Source: JAZKFR01 sp040386295
GTDB taxonomy: Bacteria; Pseudomonadota; Gammaproteobacteria; Burkholderiales; Rhodocyclaceae
DNA: 8,757 bases
NCBI GenBank assembly: GCA_040386295.1
Contig: JAZKFR010000040.1
Location: 1 to 8,757, forward strand
Direction of reading: 5' to 3'
Every line of letters starts with the position of its first letter. Position 1 is the first letter of the stretch. The notes below the pieces were generated by a model, which did not search any database, was not told where the DNA came from, and saw only the letters and a list, made by a program, of their open reading frames with translations. Of this stretch, positions 1-6,642 are shown piece by piece. The translations under genes were made by a program, and so were the position numbers.

Positions 1-1
1 C

Positions 2-1075
2 CCGATTGAAGACGCCGTCGAGAACATCACCCATTCTATTTGTACGCTCGAATTTGAGGATCAGCGTCCTTTCTACGATTGGCTGCTCGAACGCTTGGCA
101 GAAGGCGGTTTATTACAGCGCCCTCTGCCGCAACAAATTGAGTTTTCGCGTCTCAATCTAAGCTACGTCGTCCTTTCTAAAAGAAAACTAATTCAGCTAG
201 TCGAAGAAAACCATGTTTCAGGCTGGGATGATCCACGCCTACCGACCCTGCTCGGCGCACGTCGTCGCGGCTATACGCCAGAAGGCTTCCATCTTTTTGC
301 CGAACGCATTGGGGTTTCACGCGCCGACTCGCTGATCGATTACAGCGTCCTCGAGGACTGCATGCGCGAGGTCTTGAACGAATCAGCGGAACGTCGTGTC
401 GCCGTCCTCAAGCCCCTCAAATTGATTATCGACAACTACCCGGCGGGGCAATACGAAGACTGTTGCGCGCCAAACCACCCGCTCAAACCCGAACTAGGCA
501 AGCGTGCGATGCCCTTAGGTCGTGAACTTTGGATTGAACAAGATGACTTCATGGAAGTGCCCAGCAAGGGCTATCACCGTTTATCACCGGGCAATCGAGT
601 GCGCTTACGGTACGCTTTTGTCGTCGAATGCGGCGCCTGCGAGAAAAACGAACAAGGTGAGGTGATTGCCGTTCATTGCACCTATTTCCCAGACTCCAAG
701 AGCGGCACGCCAGGGGCTGACCTGTATAAGGTCAAAGGCAATGTGCACTGGGTTTCTGTGCCGCATAGCTACCATGCTGAAGTGCGTCTGTACGATCGTT
801 TGTTTGCCCAAGCCGCACCAGGCGCTAAGCTCGCCAACACGGCGCCAGGCGCAGAACGTCATTTTTTAGAGGATCTCAATCCGCATAGCAAACACAGCGT
901 GCGCGCTTGTTTGGAACCCGCTTTGCGCGACGCCAAGGCAGAACAGCGCTTCCAATTTGAGCGCCATGGTTACTTTGTCGCTGACCGCATAGACTCACAA
1001 GCCGGTGCGCCGGTTTTCAATCGTACCGTGACGCTGAAAGACTCCTGGGCTAAAGCTGGGGGTAACACGCCATGA
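2..1075 (+). CDS. glnS: Glutaminyl-tRNA synthetase, C-terminal part (5' end outside window)
   Basis: The enzyme charges tRNA-Gln with glutamine in the cytoplasm, using ATP (class I aminoacyl-tRNA synthetase). The reading frame is open from base 2 with no start, so the gene is cut by the left edge. The 357 visible residues cover the end of the Rossmann catalytic core and the C-terminal anticodon-binding beta-barrels. Seen near the start are HSICTLEF (fragment residues 11-18), the class I KMSKS-equivalent VLSKR (57-61; GlnRS enzymes typically have V-M/L-SKR), GWDDPR (74-79) and a GARRRGYT segment. Further on come VKGNVHWVS, EVRLYDRLF and, near the end, the typical FNRTV...DSWAK. By comparison with the roughly 550-residue family, about 200 N-terminal residues including the HIGH motif lie upstream. 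The TGA stop sits inside a perfect inverted repeat. GlnRS rather than GluRS is indicated by the SKR motif context and the two-barrel C-terminus. Confidence 0.97.
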   Translation, partial: PIEDAVENITHSICTLEFEDQRPFYDWLLERLAEGGLLQRPLPQQIEFSRLNLSYVVLSKRKLIQLVEENHVSGWDDPRLPTLLGARRRGYTPEGFHLFAERIGVSRADSLIDYSVLEDCMREVLNESAERRVAVLKPLKLIIDNYPAGQYEDCCAPNHPLKPELGKRAMPLGRELWIEQDDFMEVPSKGYHRLSPGNRVRLRYAFVVECGACEKNEQGEVIAVHCTYFPDSKSGTPGADLYKVKGNVHWVSVPHSYHAEVRLYDRLFAQAAPGAKLANTAPGAERHFLEDLNPHSKHSVRACLEPALRDAKAEQRFQFERHGYFVADRIDSQAGAPVFNRTVTLKDSWAKAGGNTP

Positions 1076-1107
1076 TCGTAAGCAAACAGCACATTGGCTT
1101 ACGATCA
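1073..1107 (+). terminator. Perfect 11-bp inverted repeat overlapping the glnS stop (putative transcript end)
   Basis: TGATCGTAAGC (1073-1083) and GCTTACGATCA (1097-1107) are exact reverse complements separated by a 13-nt loop. The left arm begins with the glnS stop codon TGA. No T-run follows the right arm, so it does not fit a classical intrinsic terminator. It could be a 3'-end stabilising hairpin, part of a Rho-dependent end, or a protein-binding dyad. The structure is seen directly; the role is inference. Confidence 0.4.
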
Positions 1108-1145
1108 GCCACAGCCCGCGCAACAGCAGACTCTACCCAAAAATC

Positions 1146-2048
1146 ATGACTTTTACACAAATGCTGAGCCAGGCATGGCAAGCGCGCAATACGCTACTTT
1201 GCGTTGGACTGGACCCCGATCTGAGCAAATTTCCTGACTCGCTGCATGGGCATACTGCTTCTGAATCCGTGATTTTTGAGTTCTGCAAAACCATTGTGGA
1301 TGCAACTGCTGATTTAGTTTGCTGCTTCAAACCGCAAATCGCTTACTTCGCCGCACAAAACGCAGAAGACCAATTGAGCGCTCTGATTGAACACATTCAC
1401 AGCAAGCACCCAGGCATCCCCGTCATTTTAGACGCCAAGCGTGGCGACATTGGCAGCACCGCAGAACAGTACGCCATCGAAGCCTTCGAACGTTTTAAAG
1501 CAGACGCAGTCACCGTCAATCCTTATATGGGCAAGGACTCAGTCACGCCTTATCTGGCTTACCCAAGTAAGGGCGTTATTCTGCTCTGCCGAACATCCAA
1601 CCCCAGCGGCTCTGATTTTCAGACGCTGACGCTAGCAGACGCGGCGAACGATCGCCCTATCGGCGCGCGCAAGCACAGTGAAAAACTCTACGAATACATC
1701 GCTCGAACTGTCGCGCACGAGTGGAATGATCAGGGTCAGTGCGGACTTGTCGTCGGCGCCACCTGTCCAGAAGAAATTGCGCGTGTCCGCCAGTTAGTGG
1801 GCGATTTGCCGCTGCTGGTTCCCGGCATCGGCGCACAGGGCGGCGATATTCAGGCAACAGTGCGCGCAGGACAAACCGCCAACGGTACTGGCTTAATGAT
1901 CAATTCATCGCGCGCGATTCTCTACGCCAGCCAAGGCGAAGACTATGCTGAAGCTGCACGCCGCGTGGCACAAACAACACGGGACGCGATTAACCAGTAT
2001 CGAATTGTCGGATTGGCGCGGCAACAAACGAGCACAGCACATGATTGA
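1146..2048 (+). CDS. pyrF: Orotidine 5'-phosphate decarboxylase (type 2)
   Basis: The enzyme decarboxylates OMP to UMP, the last step of de novo pyrimidine synthesis, as a cytoplasmic TIM barrel. The 300-residue length fits the longer type-2 OMP decarboxylase subfamily rather than the roughly 240-residue E. coli type. Seen in order are GLDPD (21-25, substrate-binding aspartate region), FKPQ (61-64), the signature LDAKRGDIGST (95-105) with catalytic Lys98 and the Asp/Lys charge network, VNPYMGKD (124-131), the phosphate-side loop LVPGIGAQGGD (224-234) and the final SSR (254-256). The ATG at 1146 gives the expected N-terminus, but no convincing Shine-Dalgarno sequence precedes it. The gap from glnS is 70 bp and holds the glnS hairpin. 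No clear promoter was seen in that gap, so pyrF may depend on read-through or on a weak promoter. Confidence 0.96.
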   Translation: MTFTQMLSQAWQARNTLLCVGLDPDLSKFPDSLHGHTASESVIFEFCKTIVDATADLVCCFKPQIAYFAAQNAEDQLSALIEHIHSKHPGIPVILDAKRGDIGSTAEQYAIEAFERFKADAVTVNPYMGKDSVTPYLAYPSKGVILLCRTSNPSGSDFQTLTLADAANDRPIGARKHSEKLYEYIARTVAHEWNDQGQCGLVVGATCPEEIARVRQLVGDLPLLVPGIGAQGGDIQATVRAGQTANGTGLMINSSRAILYASQGEDYAEAARRVAQTTRDAINQYRIVGLARQQTSTAHD

Positions 2049-2074
2049 CGGCAAACGGACAAAACCGCTAAAAT
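2045..2074 (+). promoter_or_regulatory. Sigma70-type promoter for grxD
   Basis: TTGACG (2045-2050) and TAAAAT (2069-2074) are separated by 18 bp; each matches the consensus hexamer at five of six positions. The -35 overlaps the pyrF stop codon (2046-2048). The predicted start near 2081 would give a leader of about 60 nt for grxD. This supports grxD being transcribed independently of pyrF. Confidence 0.6.
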
Positions 2075-2143
2075 AATTCCCGATTAGTTCACTCAACTAT
2101 TAGCTTATCAACCGAATCACTCACACACTACCGAGGCCTCAAA

Positions 2144-2464
2144 ATGGATGTCCAAGCACTGATCAAAGAACAAGTAAATAGCAACCCGATCACCCTTTAC
2201 ATGAAGGGCACACCACAATTCCCACAGTGTGGTTTCTCTGCCACGGCCATTCACATTCTCAAGAACTGCGGCGCTTCTAATTTTTTCACCATCAACGTGC
2301 TAGAAAATCCAGAGATACGCAATGGAATCAAGGAATTCGCCAACTGGCCAACGATTCCACAACTTTATGTTAACGGGGAATTTATTGGCGGCTGCGACAT
2401 CATGCGTGAAATGCATCAAAGCGGCGAAATGCAGAAGTTGTTAGCTGAAGTGGTCAGCAAGTAA
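2144..2464 (+). CDS. grxD: Monothiol glutaredoxin, Grx4/CGFS family
   Basis: CGFS-type monothiol glutaredoxins bind a bridging [2Fe-2S] cluster with glutathione and act in Fe-S cluster transfer and iron homeostasis, often with BolA-type partners; they have little classical disulfide-reductase activity. The 106-residue protein is the normal single-domain length. Seen are Lys21 in YMKGTP (glutathione contact), the active site CGFS (29-32, Cys29 as cluster ligand), the cis-proline loop WPTIPQLYV (68-76) and GGCDI (82-86), which binds the glutathione backbone. GAGG at 2133-2136, 7 nt before the ATG, supports this start. A promoter lies upstream and a stem-loop terminator downstream, so it is probably monocistronic. 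Confidence 0.96.
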   Translation: MDVQALIKEQVNSNPITLYMKGTPQFPQCGFSATAIHILKNCGASNFFTINVLENPEIRNGIKEFANWPTIPQLYVNGEFIGGCDIMREMHQSGEMQKLLAEVVSK

Positions 2465-2520
2465 TCACGACGAACCACGATTGGCTTGAGCTAAGTCCAG
2501 TAAAGCGCGTGCAACAAAAA

Positions 2521-2565
2521 AAGCAAAGGCTCTAAACTCGCCTCACTCGAGCCTTTTGCGCTTGC
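2521..2565 (+). terminator. Stem-loop terminator after grxD, possibly bidirectional
   Basis: AAAGGCTC (2525-2532) pairs exactly with GAGCCTTT (2549-2556) across a 16-nt loop. The stem can continue through AAGC (2521-2524) with GCTT (2560-2563) around a 3-nt bulge. The right arm gives a short run of four T, and an A-rich stretch precedes the left arm (T-rich on the other strand). It lies about 60 bp after the grxD stop, which fits a Rho-independent terminator of moderate strength. Confidence 0.6.
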
Positions 2566-2666
2566 TGGTGCATATCTTCAGTAGTGCCATTGCATAGTTT
2601 TTTACCGCCTGTTGCCTTGTCAACAAAAGAAATTTCCGCCTTGCTGCTCTACCAAGGAAAGTAGAA

Positions 2667-3371
2667 ATGACGAACGAAACCGAGGAAAGCAGTACGGAGC
2701 CTGCCAAGGAACAGGAACAAGCCGAAGAAAAACCAGCGTCAAGCGAAGCCCCCCCACCTGCTTCCCAGTCAACAACGGATACCGCCACAGAGACAGAGGC
2801 TCCGCCACCAAAAAGGCTAGATCCTTTGCTGATTATTTTGCTGATCACCGTACTCGGCATTCTCTTTGTGCTGAGTTCTGGCAGCGCCGTTTATCTTTAT
2901 GCTTTAAACAAGCGTCTGAATACTCAGATCGTTGAAGCACAGAGCGAAGCAAAGAAAAAAACGCTTTTGATCAGCACGCATCAGGACAAAATTGACGAGC
3001 TCTCATCAAACATTGAGTCACTGCAAGCGAAACTAGACTCGGCTTTGGCAAAAAGTGATAGCGAAAGCTGTACCGTAGCCGCCGCAGAATCAAGCAGTAG
3101 CGAGCAGAATCCTGCGGATAATAGCGGGAACGTGGCGCCAAAAACGGAAGAAGCAGCGCAAGCGAAAAACGAGCCGGAGAAAAGCAAGACAGAGGGCAAA
3201 ACAGAGGAAAAGGCAAAAACAGATTCAGCATTCACCAAGCCAGCACTGGCGAAACCCGAACCCAGCACCAAATCTCAGCGTTTAGATTGCGACGTCACTG
3301 GAAAGCCACCGGCAGAGCAGGTGGAGACTTTGAAGCGTTGTGTCAACGCAATGGAGAGTAGAAGAAACTGA
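2667..3371 (+). CDS. Single-pass membrane protein with acidic N-terminus and coiled coil; function unknown
   Basis: I do not recognise a family for this 234-residue protein. Residues 1-50 are low-complexity and rich in E, T, S and P, ending in PPPKR. A hydrophobic segment at about 53-79 (DPLLIILLITV... through a Ser/Gly-containing part to VYLYAL) is one transmembrane helix. Residues about 81-128 are helical and charged, with heptad-like leucines and isoleucines suggesting a coiled coil. A Lys/Glu/Ala/Ser-rich linker (about 130-200) follows. The short C-terminal part (206-234) looks better ordered and holds Cys208 and Cys225, which could pair if the C-terminus is periplasmic. With no signal peptide, an N-in/C-out anchor is likely, but charges flank both sides. 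AAGGA (2654-2658) 8 nt before the ATG supports the start. No clear promoter was found. It is convergent with rpsT. The coding call rests on frame length, Shine-Dalgarno site and coherent architecture. Confidence 0.8.
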   Translation: MTNETEESSTEPAKEQEQAEEKPASSEAPPPASQSTTDTATETEAPPPKRLDPLLIILLITVLGILFVLSSGSAVYLYALNKRLNTQIVEAQSEAKKKTLLISTHQDKIDELSSNIESLQAKLDSALAKSDSESCTVAAAESSSSEQNPADNSGNVAPKTEEAAQAKNEPEKSKTEGKTEEKAKTDSAFTKPALAKPEPSTKSQRLDCDVTGKPPAEQVETLKRCVNAMESRRN

Positions 3372-3422
3372 AGTTTTGACCTAGTTAGAGGCTCTCAGCC
3401 CCCATTTCAGTCGAAACAAAAA

Positions 3423-3452
3423 AAACATCAAGGCAACAAACATCAAGACAAC
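3423..3452. repeat. 15-bp tandem direct repeat, two copies
   Basis: Two adjacent 15-bp units, AAACATCAAGGCAAC (3423-3437) and AAACATCAAGACAAC (3438-3452), differ at one base. They sit between the two convergent genes, directly left of a hairpin. This is most simply a small slippage duplication in non-coding DNA. Confidence 0.7.
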
Positions 3453-3477
3453 TCGTCGCCAAGCAGCTTGGCGAGTT
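3450..3477. repeat. Inverted repeat in the convergent intergenic region
   Basis: CGCCAAG (3457-3463) pairs with CTTGGCG (3467-3473) around a 3-nt loop, and AACT (3450-3453) with AGTT (3474-3477) extends it across a 3-nt bulge. On the minus strand a run of eight T (3425-3418) follows only after about 25 nt, so it is at best an atypical terminator for rpsT. On the plus strand no T-run follows. Confidence 0.5.
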
Positions 3478-3484
3478 CGAGCAT

Positions 3485-3528
3485 GGTCAAAACAAGTCTA
3501 GCGCGACGCTCTGCGCTGAGCGTTGACC
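3485..3528. repeat. Nested inverted repeats between convergent genes
   Basis: GGTCAA (3485-3490) pairs with TTGACC (3523-3528). Inside, ACGCTC (3506-3511) pairs with GAGCGT (3518-3523) around a 6-nt loop. The two pairings share one base, so they nearly stack. Read on the minus strand, this is the stem-loop nearest the rpsT stop apart from a bare T6 (3554-3549). It may protect or end the rpsT transcript; that role is inferred. Confidence 0.4.
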
Positions 3529-3571
3529 TCCACTAGCCGTGCATTAGCAAAAAACGCAGACAGCAGAAAAA

Positions 3572-3838
3572 CTAAGCAGCCAGCGCCTTGATCTGTGCTG
3601 AAAGACGACTCTTGTGACGCGACGCCTTATTTTTGTGAATAATTTTCTTATCGGCAATACGATCAAGAATCGAAACAGACTCACGAAAAATGCTTTGAGC
3701 AGCCACTTTGTCGCTGGCGAGAATCGCCTTTTGCACGCGCTTGAGCGCGGTACGCAAAGTAGAGCGCAGGCTAGCATTATGAGCACGTTGCTTGACGGTT
3801 TGGCGAGCACGCTTGCGGGCTTGTGCGCTATTGGCCAT
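3572..3838 (-). CDS. rpsT: 30S ribosomal protein S20
   Basis: S20 is a small, basic, all-helical protein that binds 16S rRNA early in assembly of the 30S subunit. The 88-residue product starts MANSAQARKR and is rich in Arg, Lys and Ala throughout, with the typical central DKVAAQSIFRE and terminal KNKASRHKSRLSAQIKALAA. I chose the ATG at 3838 rather than the possible in-frame start at 3895: all S20 proteins begin at MANS or MANIKSA-like sequence, the 19-residue extension would run through the promoter, and AGGA (3850-3847) lies 8 nt before this ATG. The gene is divergent from ppsA and convergent with the unknown membrane protein. The proteobacterial rpsT neighbourhood with ribF-ileS is partly kept here, with ppsA in between. 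Confidence 0.97.
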   Translation of the reverse strand: MANSAQARKRARQTVKQRAHNASLRSTLRTALKRVQKAILASDKVAAQSIFRESVSILDRIADKKIIHKNKASRHKSRLSAQIKALAA

Positions 3839-3846
3839 GAAGTTAT

Positions 3847-3850
3847 TCCT
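3847..3850 (-). promoter_or_regulatory. Shine-Dalgarno site of rpsT
   Basis: AGGA on the minus strand, 8 nt from the ATG at 3838, within the leader reading TTTAGGAATAACTTC. It decides the S20 start in favour of the short form. Confidence 0.8.
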
Positions 3851-3878
3851 AAACGAATAGATTAGTCGAAAGGGCGCG

Positions 3879-3907
3879 ATTATACCGACTGTCATCGCTC
3901 AGCGCAA
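3879..3907 (-). promoter_or_regulatory. Sigma70 promoter of rpsT
   Basis: On the minus strand TTGCGC (3907-3902) and a perfect TATAAT (3884-3879) are separated by 17 bp, the ideal spacing. Transcription would start near 3872 and give a leader of about 34 nt carrying the Shine-Dalgarno site. A strong promoter is expected for a ribosomal protein gene. Confidence 0.8.
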
Positions 3908-4090
3908 TAGCCCTCATCCGGCGCAAGATGCTTGAAACACCCTAGTCATCAGACAAAAAACCACGCCCTTGCGCTGCTGCAAAAAACAGCTCACGCCAGC
4001 AGCAGGAACGATTTTTTAAGCGCCGACAAGGTCTGTCCTGGCGTCGCCATAGCGCCCAAAAACGCATTCTTTTGCCGCAAAAGCTACTGA

Positions 4091-4125
4091 AAACCATGCA
4101 AAAAGTGGTATGGTTTCGCTTTTTT
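4091..4125 (+). terminator. Terminator-like hairpin with T6 in the ppsA upstream region
   Basis: AAACCAT (4091-4097) and ATGGTTT (4110-4116) are perfect reverse complements around a 12-nt loop. After CGC come six T (4120-4125). An alternative ACCA/TGGT pairing shares the region. The arrangement resembles an intrinsic terminator, but the stem is AT-rich and no plus-strand gene precedes it. It could end a short leader transcript of ppsA or stop spurious transcription. Confidence 0.4.
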
Positions 4126-4143
4126 GTGCCGCTGCCTTAATAG

Positions 4144-4171
4144 GTATTGTTGGCGCCCGCCAAAGCCATAC
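4144..4171. repeat. Dyad upstream of ppsA, possible operator or leader hairpin
   Basis: TTGGCG (4150-4155) and CGCCAA (4158-4163) form a 14-bp dyad with a 2-bp centre. GTAT (4144-4147) and ATAC (4168-4171) can extend it across mismatches. It lies about 80-110 bp before the ppsA ATG. As DNA it would suit a dimeric regulator; the 2-nt centre means an RNA hairpin would have to open its inner pairs. Confidence 0.4.
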
Positions 4172-4253
4172 GAAAAGTACTTGTTTATTTACATAGAGTT
4201 AGCAGCTCGACCCCTCTTATTAAAACTTCAAATTCAGCAGGAAAACTCAAGCG

Positions 4254-6635
4254 ATGAACCATTACGTAATCAGTCTTGATCAATTGCGCATGACCGATGT
4301 CGAACAAGTCGGTGGCAAAAACGCCTCTCTCGGCGAAATGATCAGTCAATTAGCGCACGCTGGGGTTCGCGTCCCGGGTGGTTTTGCCACGACGGCGCAA
4401 GCCTACCGTGATTTCCTCGCCTACCAAGGCCTGGACGAGCGCATCAAAACGGCTTTAAGCACACTCAACATCGACGACGTCAATGCCCTAGCGGCCTGTG
4501 GCAAGCAGATCAGACAATGGATTGTCGACACGCCTTTCCCAGAGCAACTCAACGCAGCGATTCGCCAACATTATGAAAAATTAGTTGCCGAATCTTCGAG
4601 CGATATGTCCTTTGCTGTGCGTTCATCAGCCACAGCTGAAGACCTGCCAGACGCCTCGTTTGCCGGGCAACAAGAAACCTTCCTCAACATTGAGGGCTTA
4701 GACAACATCCTGTACGCGATGAAAGAAGTGTTCGCCTCGCTATACAACGATCGCGCGATTGCTTACCGCGTGCACAAAGGCTTCACACATCACGAAGTAG
4801 CCTTATCGGCGGGCGTACAACGCATGGTTCGCTCAGACACCGGTGCGGCTGGGGTCATGTTTACGCTGGATACCGAATCCGGTTTCCGCGACGCTGTCTT
4901 CGTCACGGCCTCTTACGGCCTCGGCGAGACCGTCGTTCAAGGCGCGGTCAACCCTGACGAATTTTATGTACACAAACCGATGCTCGCTGCCGGCAAGCAC
5001 GCTTTGATTCGCCGCAACCTAGGCTCAAAACTGATCAAAATGGTTTTTTCTGCCGAAAAAACAGCGGGCAAATCGGTCACGACAGTTGATGTCGCGGCGG
5101 CAGAACGGCAACGCTTTTCGCTCAACGACGCCGAAGTGCACGAACTGGCGCGTTACGCCGTGATCATTGAGCAACACTATGGCCGACCGATGGACATCGA
5201 GTGGGGTAAAGACGGTCGTGATGGCAAGCTCTACGTTCTGCAAGCACGCCCAGAAACAGTCAAATCGCAGGAAAGCAGCGAGCAGTTATCGCAAAAATTC
5301 ACGCTCAAATCCTTCTCAAAAATGCTCGCGTCTGGACGTGCGATTGGGCAGAAAATCGGCTGCGGCCCGGTGCGTATCGTGCGCGACCCACGCGATATGG
5401 ACAAAGTCCAACCGGGCGACGTACTCGTCGCCGACATGACCGACCCCAACTGGGAGCCGGTCATGAAACGCGCGGCGGCGATTGTCACCAATCGTGGCGG
5501 ACGCACCTGCCATGCAGCGATCATCGCGCGCGAACTCGGCGTCCCCGCAATTGTGGGCTGCGGCGACGCAACTGAAACGCTCAACGAAGGCGAAATCGTC
5601 ACCGTTTCTTGCGCTGAAGGCGACACCGGCAATGTCTACCGTGGCAAGCTCAATTACGAAATAAGCGACCGCGAAATCAAAACGCTGCCAGAAATTCCGG
5701 TCAAGATCATGATGAACGTTGGCAACCCTGAACTAGCCTTCGAGTTCTCACTGTTACCCAACGCCGGGGTCGGCTTAGCGCGCGTTGAATTCATCATCAA
5801 CAACGTCATCGGCATCCACCCTAAAGCCATCCTTGAACTAGATCGCCAACCGGCTTCGCGACGCGAAGAAATTGAGCGCCGCGCGCGCGGCTACGACAGC
5901 CCCAAAACCTTCTTTGTTGAGAAATTAGCCGAAGGCATCTCCACCATCGCGGCCGCGTTCTGGCCTAAGCCGGTGATCGTTCGCCTATCTGACTTTAAAT
6001 CGAACGAGTACCGCAAACTGATTGGCGGCGACGTGTACGAGCCGGAGGAAGAAAACCCCATGCTCGGCTTCCGTGGCGCCTCACGCTATATCGCCGAAAG
6101 CTTCCGCGAGTGCTTTGCGATGGAATGTCGCGCCATCAAAAAAGTCCGCGAAGAAATGGGCTTAAGCAATGTCGAAGTCATGGTGCCCTTCGTGCGCACC
6201 GTGGCTGAAGCGGCAGCCGTAGAGGCTTTGCTGGCCGAACACGGATTGAAGCGTGGCGAACACAGCCTAAAACTCATCATGATGTGCGAAATCCCCTCGA
6301 ACGCCCTGTTAGCCGAAGCCTTCTTGCAGCATTTCGACGGCATGTCGATCGGCTCCAACGACCTCACCCAACTGACCCTCGGCCTCGACCGCGATTCAGG
6401 TCTGGTCGCTGCCCTGTTCGACGAACGCGACCCCTCAGTCAAAGCCTTGCTGAGCATGGCCATCGCCGCTTGCCGCAAACAAGGAAAATATGTCGGAATC
6501 TGCGGACAAGGTCCGTCTGATCATCCCGATTTGGCCGAATGGTTGATGCACGAAGGCATTAACAGCATTTCGCTCAATCCCGATACGGTGATTGATACTT
6601 GGTTGCATCTATCGACCAAGCAAAATAAGCACTAA
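4254..6635 (+). CDS. ppsA: Phosphoenolpyruvate synthase (pyruvate, water dikinase)
   Basis: The enzyme makes PEP from pyruvate and ATP, releasing AMP and phosphate; it lets cells grow on pyruvate, lactate and similar C3 sources through gluconeogenesis. The 793-residue length is normal. The N-terminal ATP-grasp domain (about 1-340) shows GGKNASLGEM (20-29), VRSSATAEDLPDASFAGQQ (122-140) and QARPET (330-335). The swivelling phosphohistidine domain (about 370-460) carries TNRGGRTCHAA with catalytic His420. The C-terminal PEP/pyruvate TIM barrel shows GLARVEF (507-513), VRLSDFKSNEY (576-586), NPMLGFRG (601-608), EVMVPFVR (641-648), SIGSNDLTQLTLG (698-710) and GICGQGPSD (748-756) with catalytic Cys750. 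All key residues are present. AGGA 11 nt upstream supports the start. It has a long upstream region divergent from rpsT. In many bacteria PpsA is controlled by a PpsR kinase/phosphorylase; none is visible in this window. Confidence 0.98.
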   Translation: MNHYVISLDQLRMTDVEQVGGKNASLGEMISQLAHAGVRVPGGFATTAQAYRDFLAYQGLDERIKTALSTLNIDDVNALAACGKQIRQWIVDTPFPEQLNAAIRQHYEKLVAESSSDMSFAVRSSATAEDLPDASFAGQQETFLNIEGLDNILYAMKEVFASLYNDRAIAYRVHKGFTHHEVALSAGVQRMVRSDTGAAGVMFTLDTESGFRDAVFVTASYGLGETVVQGAVNPDEFYVHKPMLAAGKHALIRRNLGSKLIKMVFSAEKTAGKSVTTVDVAAAERQRFSLNDAEVHELARYAVIIEQHYGRPMDIEWGKDGRDGKLYVLQARPETVKSQESSEQLSQKFTLKSFSKMLASGRAIGQKIGCGPVRIVRDPRDMDKVQPGDVLVADMTDPNWEPVMKRAAAIVTNRGGRTCHAAIIARELGVPAIVGCGDATETLNEGEIVTVSCAEGDTGNVYRGKLNYEISDREIKTLPEIPVKIMMNVGNPELAFEFSLLPNAGVGLARVEFIINNVIGIHPKAILELDRQPASRREEIERRARGYDSPKTFFVEKLAEGISTIAAAFWPKPVIVRLSDFKSNEYRKLIGGDVYEPEEENPMLGFRGASRYIAESFRECFAMECRAIKKVREEMGLSNVEVMVPFVRTVAEAAAVEALLAEHGLKRGEHSLKLIMMCEIPSNALLAEAFLQHFDGMSIGSNDLTQLTLGLDRDSGLVAALFDERDPSVKALLSMAIAACRKQGKYVGICGQGPSDHPDLAEWLMHEGINSISLNPDTVIDTWLHLSTKQNKH

Positions 6636-6642
6636 GCGGCAG

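Larger units (their letters stand above)
3908..4253. other. Structured rpsT-ppsA divergent intergenic region without a gene
   Basis: No credible ORF, tRNA or rRNA was seen here. The left part holds dyads: GCGCAAG (3921-3927) with CTTGCGC (3968-3974), GCTGCTG (3973-3979) with CAGCAGC (3997-4003), and TGGCG-T-CGCCA within CTGGCGTCGCCATAG near 4039-4050. Two stronger structures near ppsA are listed separately. From about 4172 to 4253 the DNA is AT-rich, like a promoter/leader, but I found no good -35/-10 pair for ppsA. The ppsA ribosome site is AGGA (4239-4242), 11 nt before the ATG. Confidence 0.5.

Noticed and set aside
2543..2860. Minus-strand 105-residue frame opposite the unknown membrane gene
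   Set aside because: It covers the grxD terminator and mirrors a low-complexity coding stretch; no ribosome site or family resemblance, so it is an antisense shadow.
2971..3271. Two overlapping minus-strand frames rich in Ser, Leu and Phe opposite the linker of the 234-residue protein
   Set aside because: Repetitive Glu/Lys/Ala codons on the plus strand generate open Ser/Phe/Leu frames on the minus strand; nothing supports translation.
3839..3895. N-terminal extension of S20 by 19 residues to an upstream start at 3895
   Set aside because: The extension runs through the rpsT -10 element and start site; S20 proteins begin at MANS-type sequence, and AGGA sits correctly before the ATG at 3838.
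3973..4017. GCTGCTG/CAGCAGC hairpin followed by TTTTTT (4012-4017) as a plus-strand terminator
   Set aside because: The 17-nt loop and the 8-nt gap between arm and T-run are unlike an intrinsic terminator, and no plus-strand transcript is expected upstream since rpsT is transcribed leftward.
5231..5632. 133-residue minus-strand frame inside ppsA
   Set aside because: It lies opposite the highly conserved phosphohistidine region of ppsA, and codon bias explains the openness of the antisense frame.
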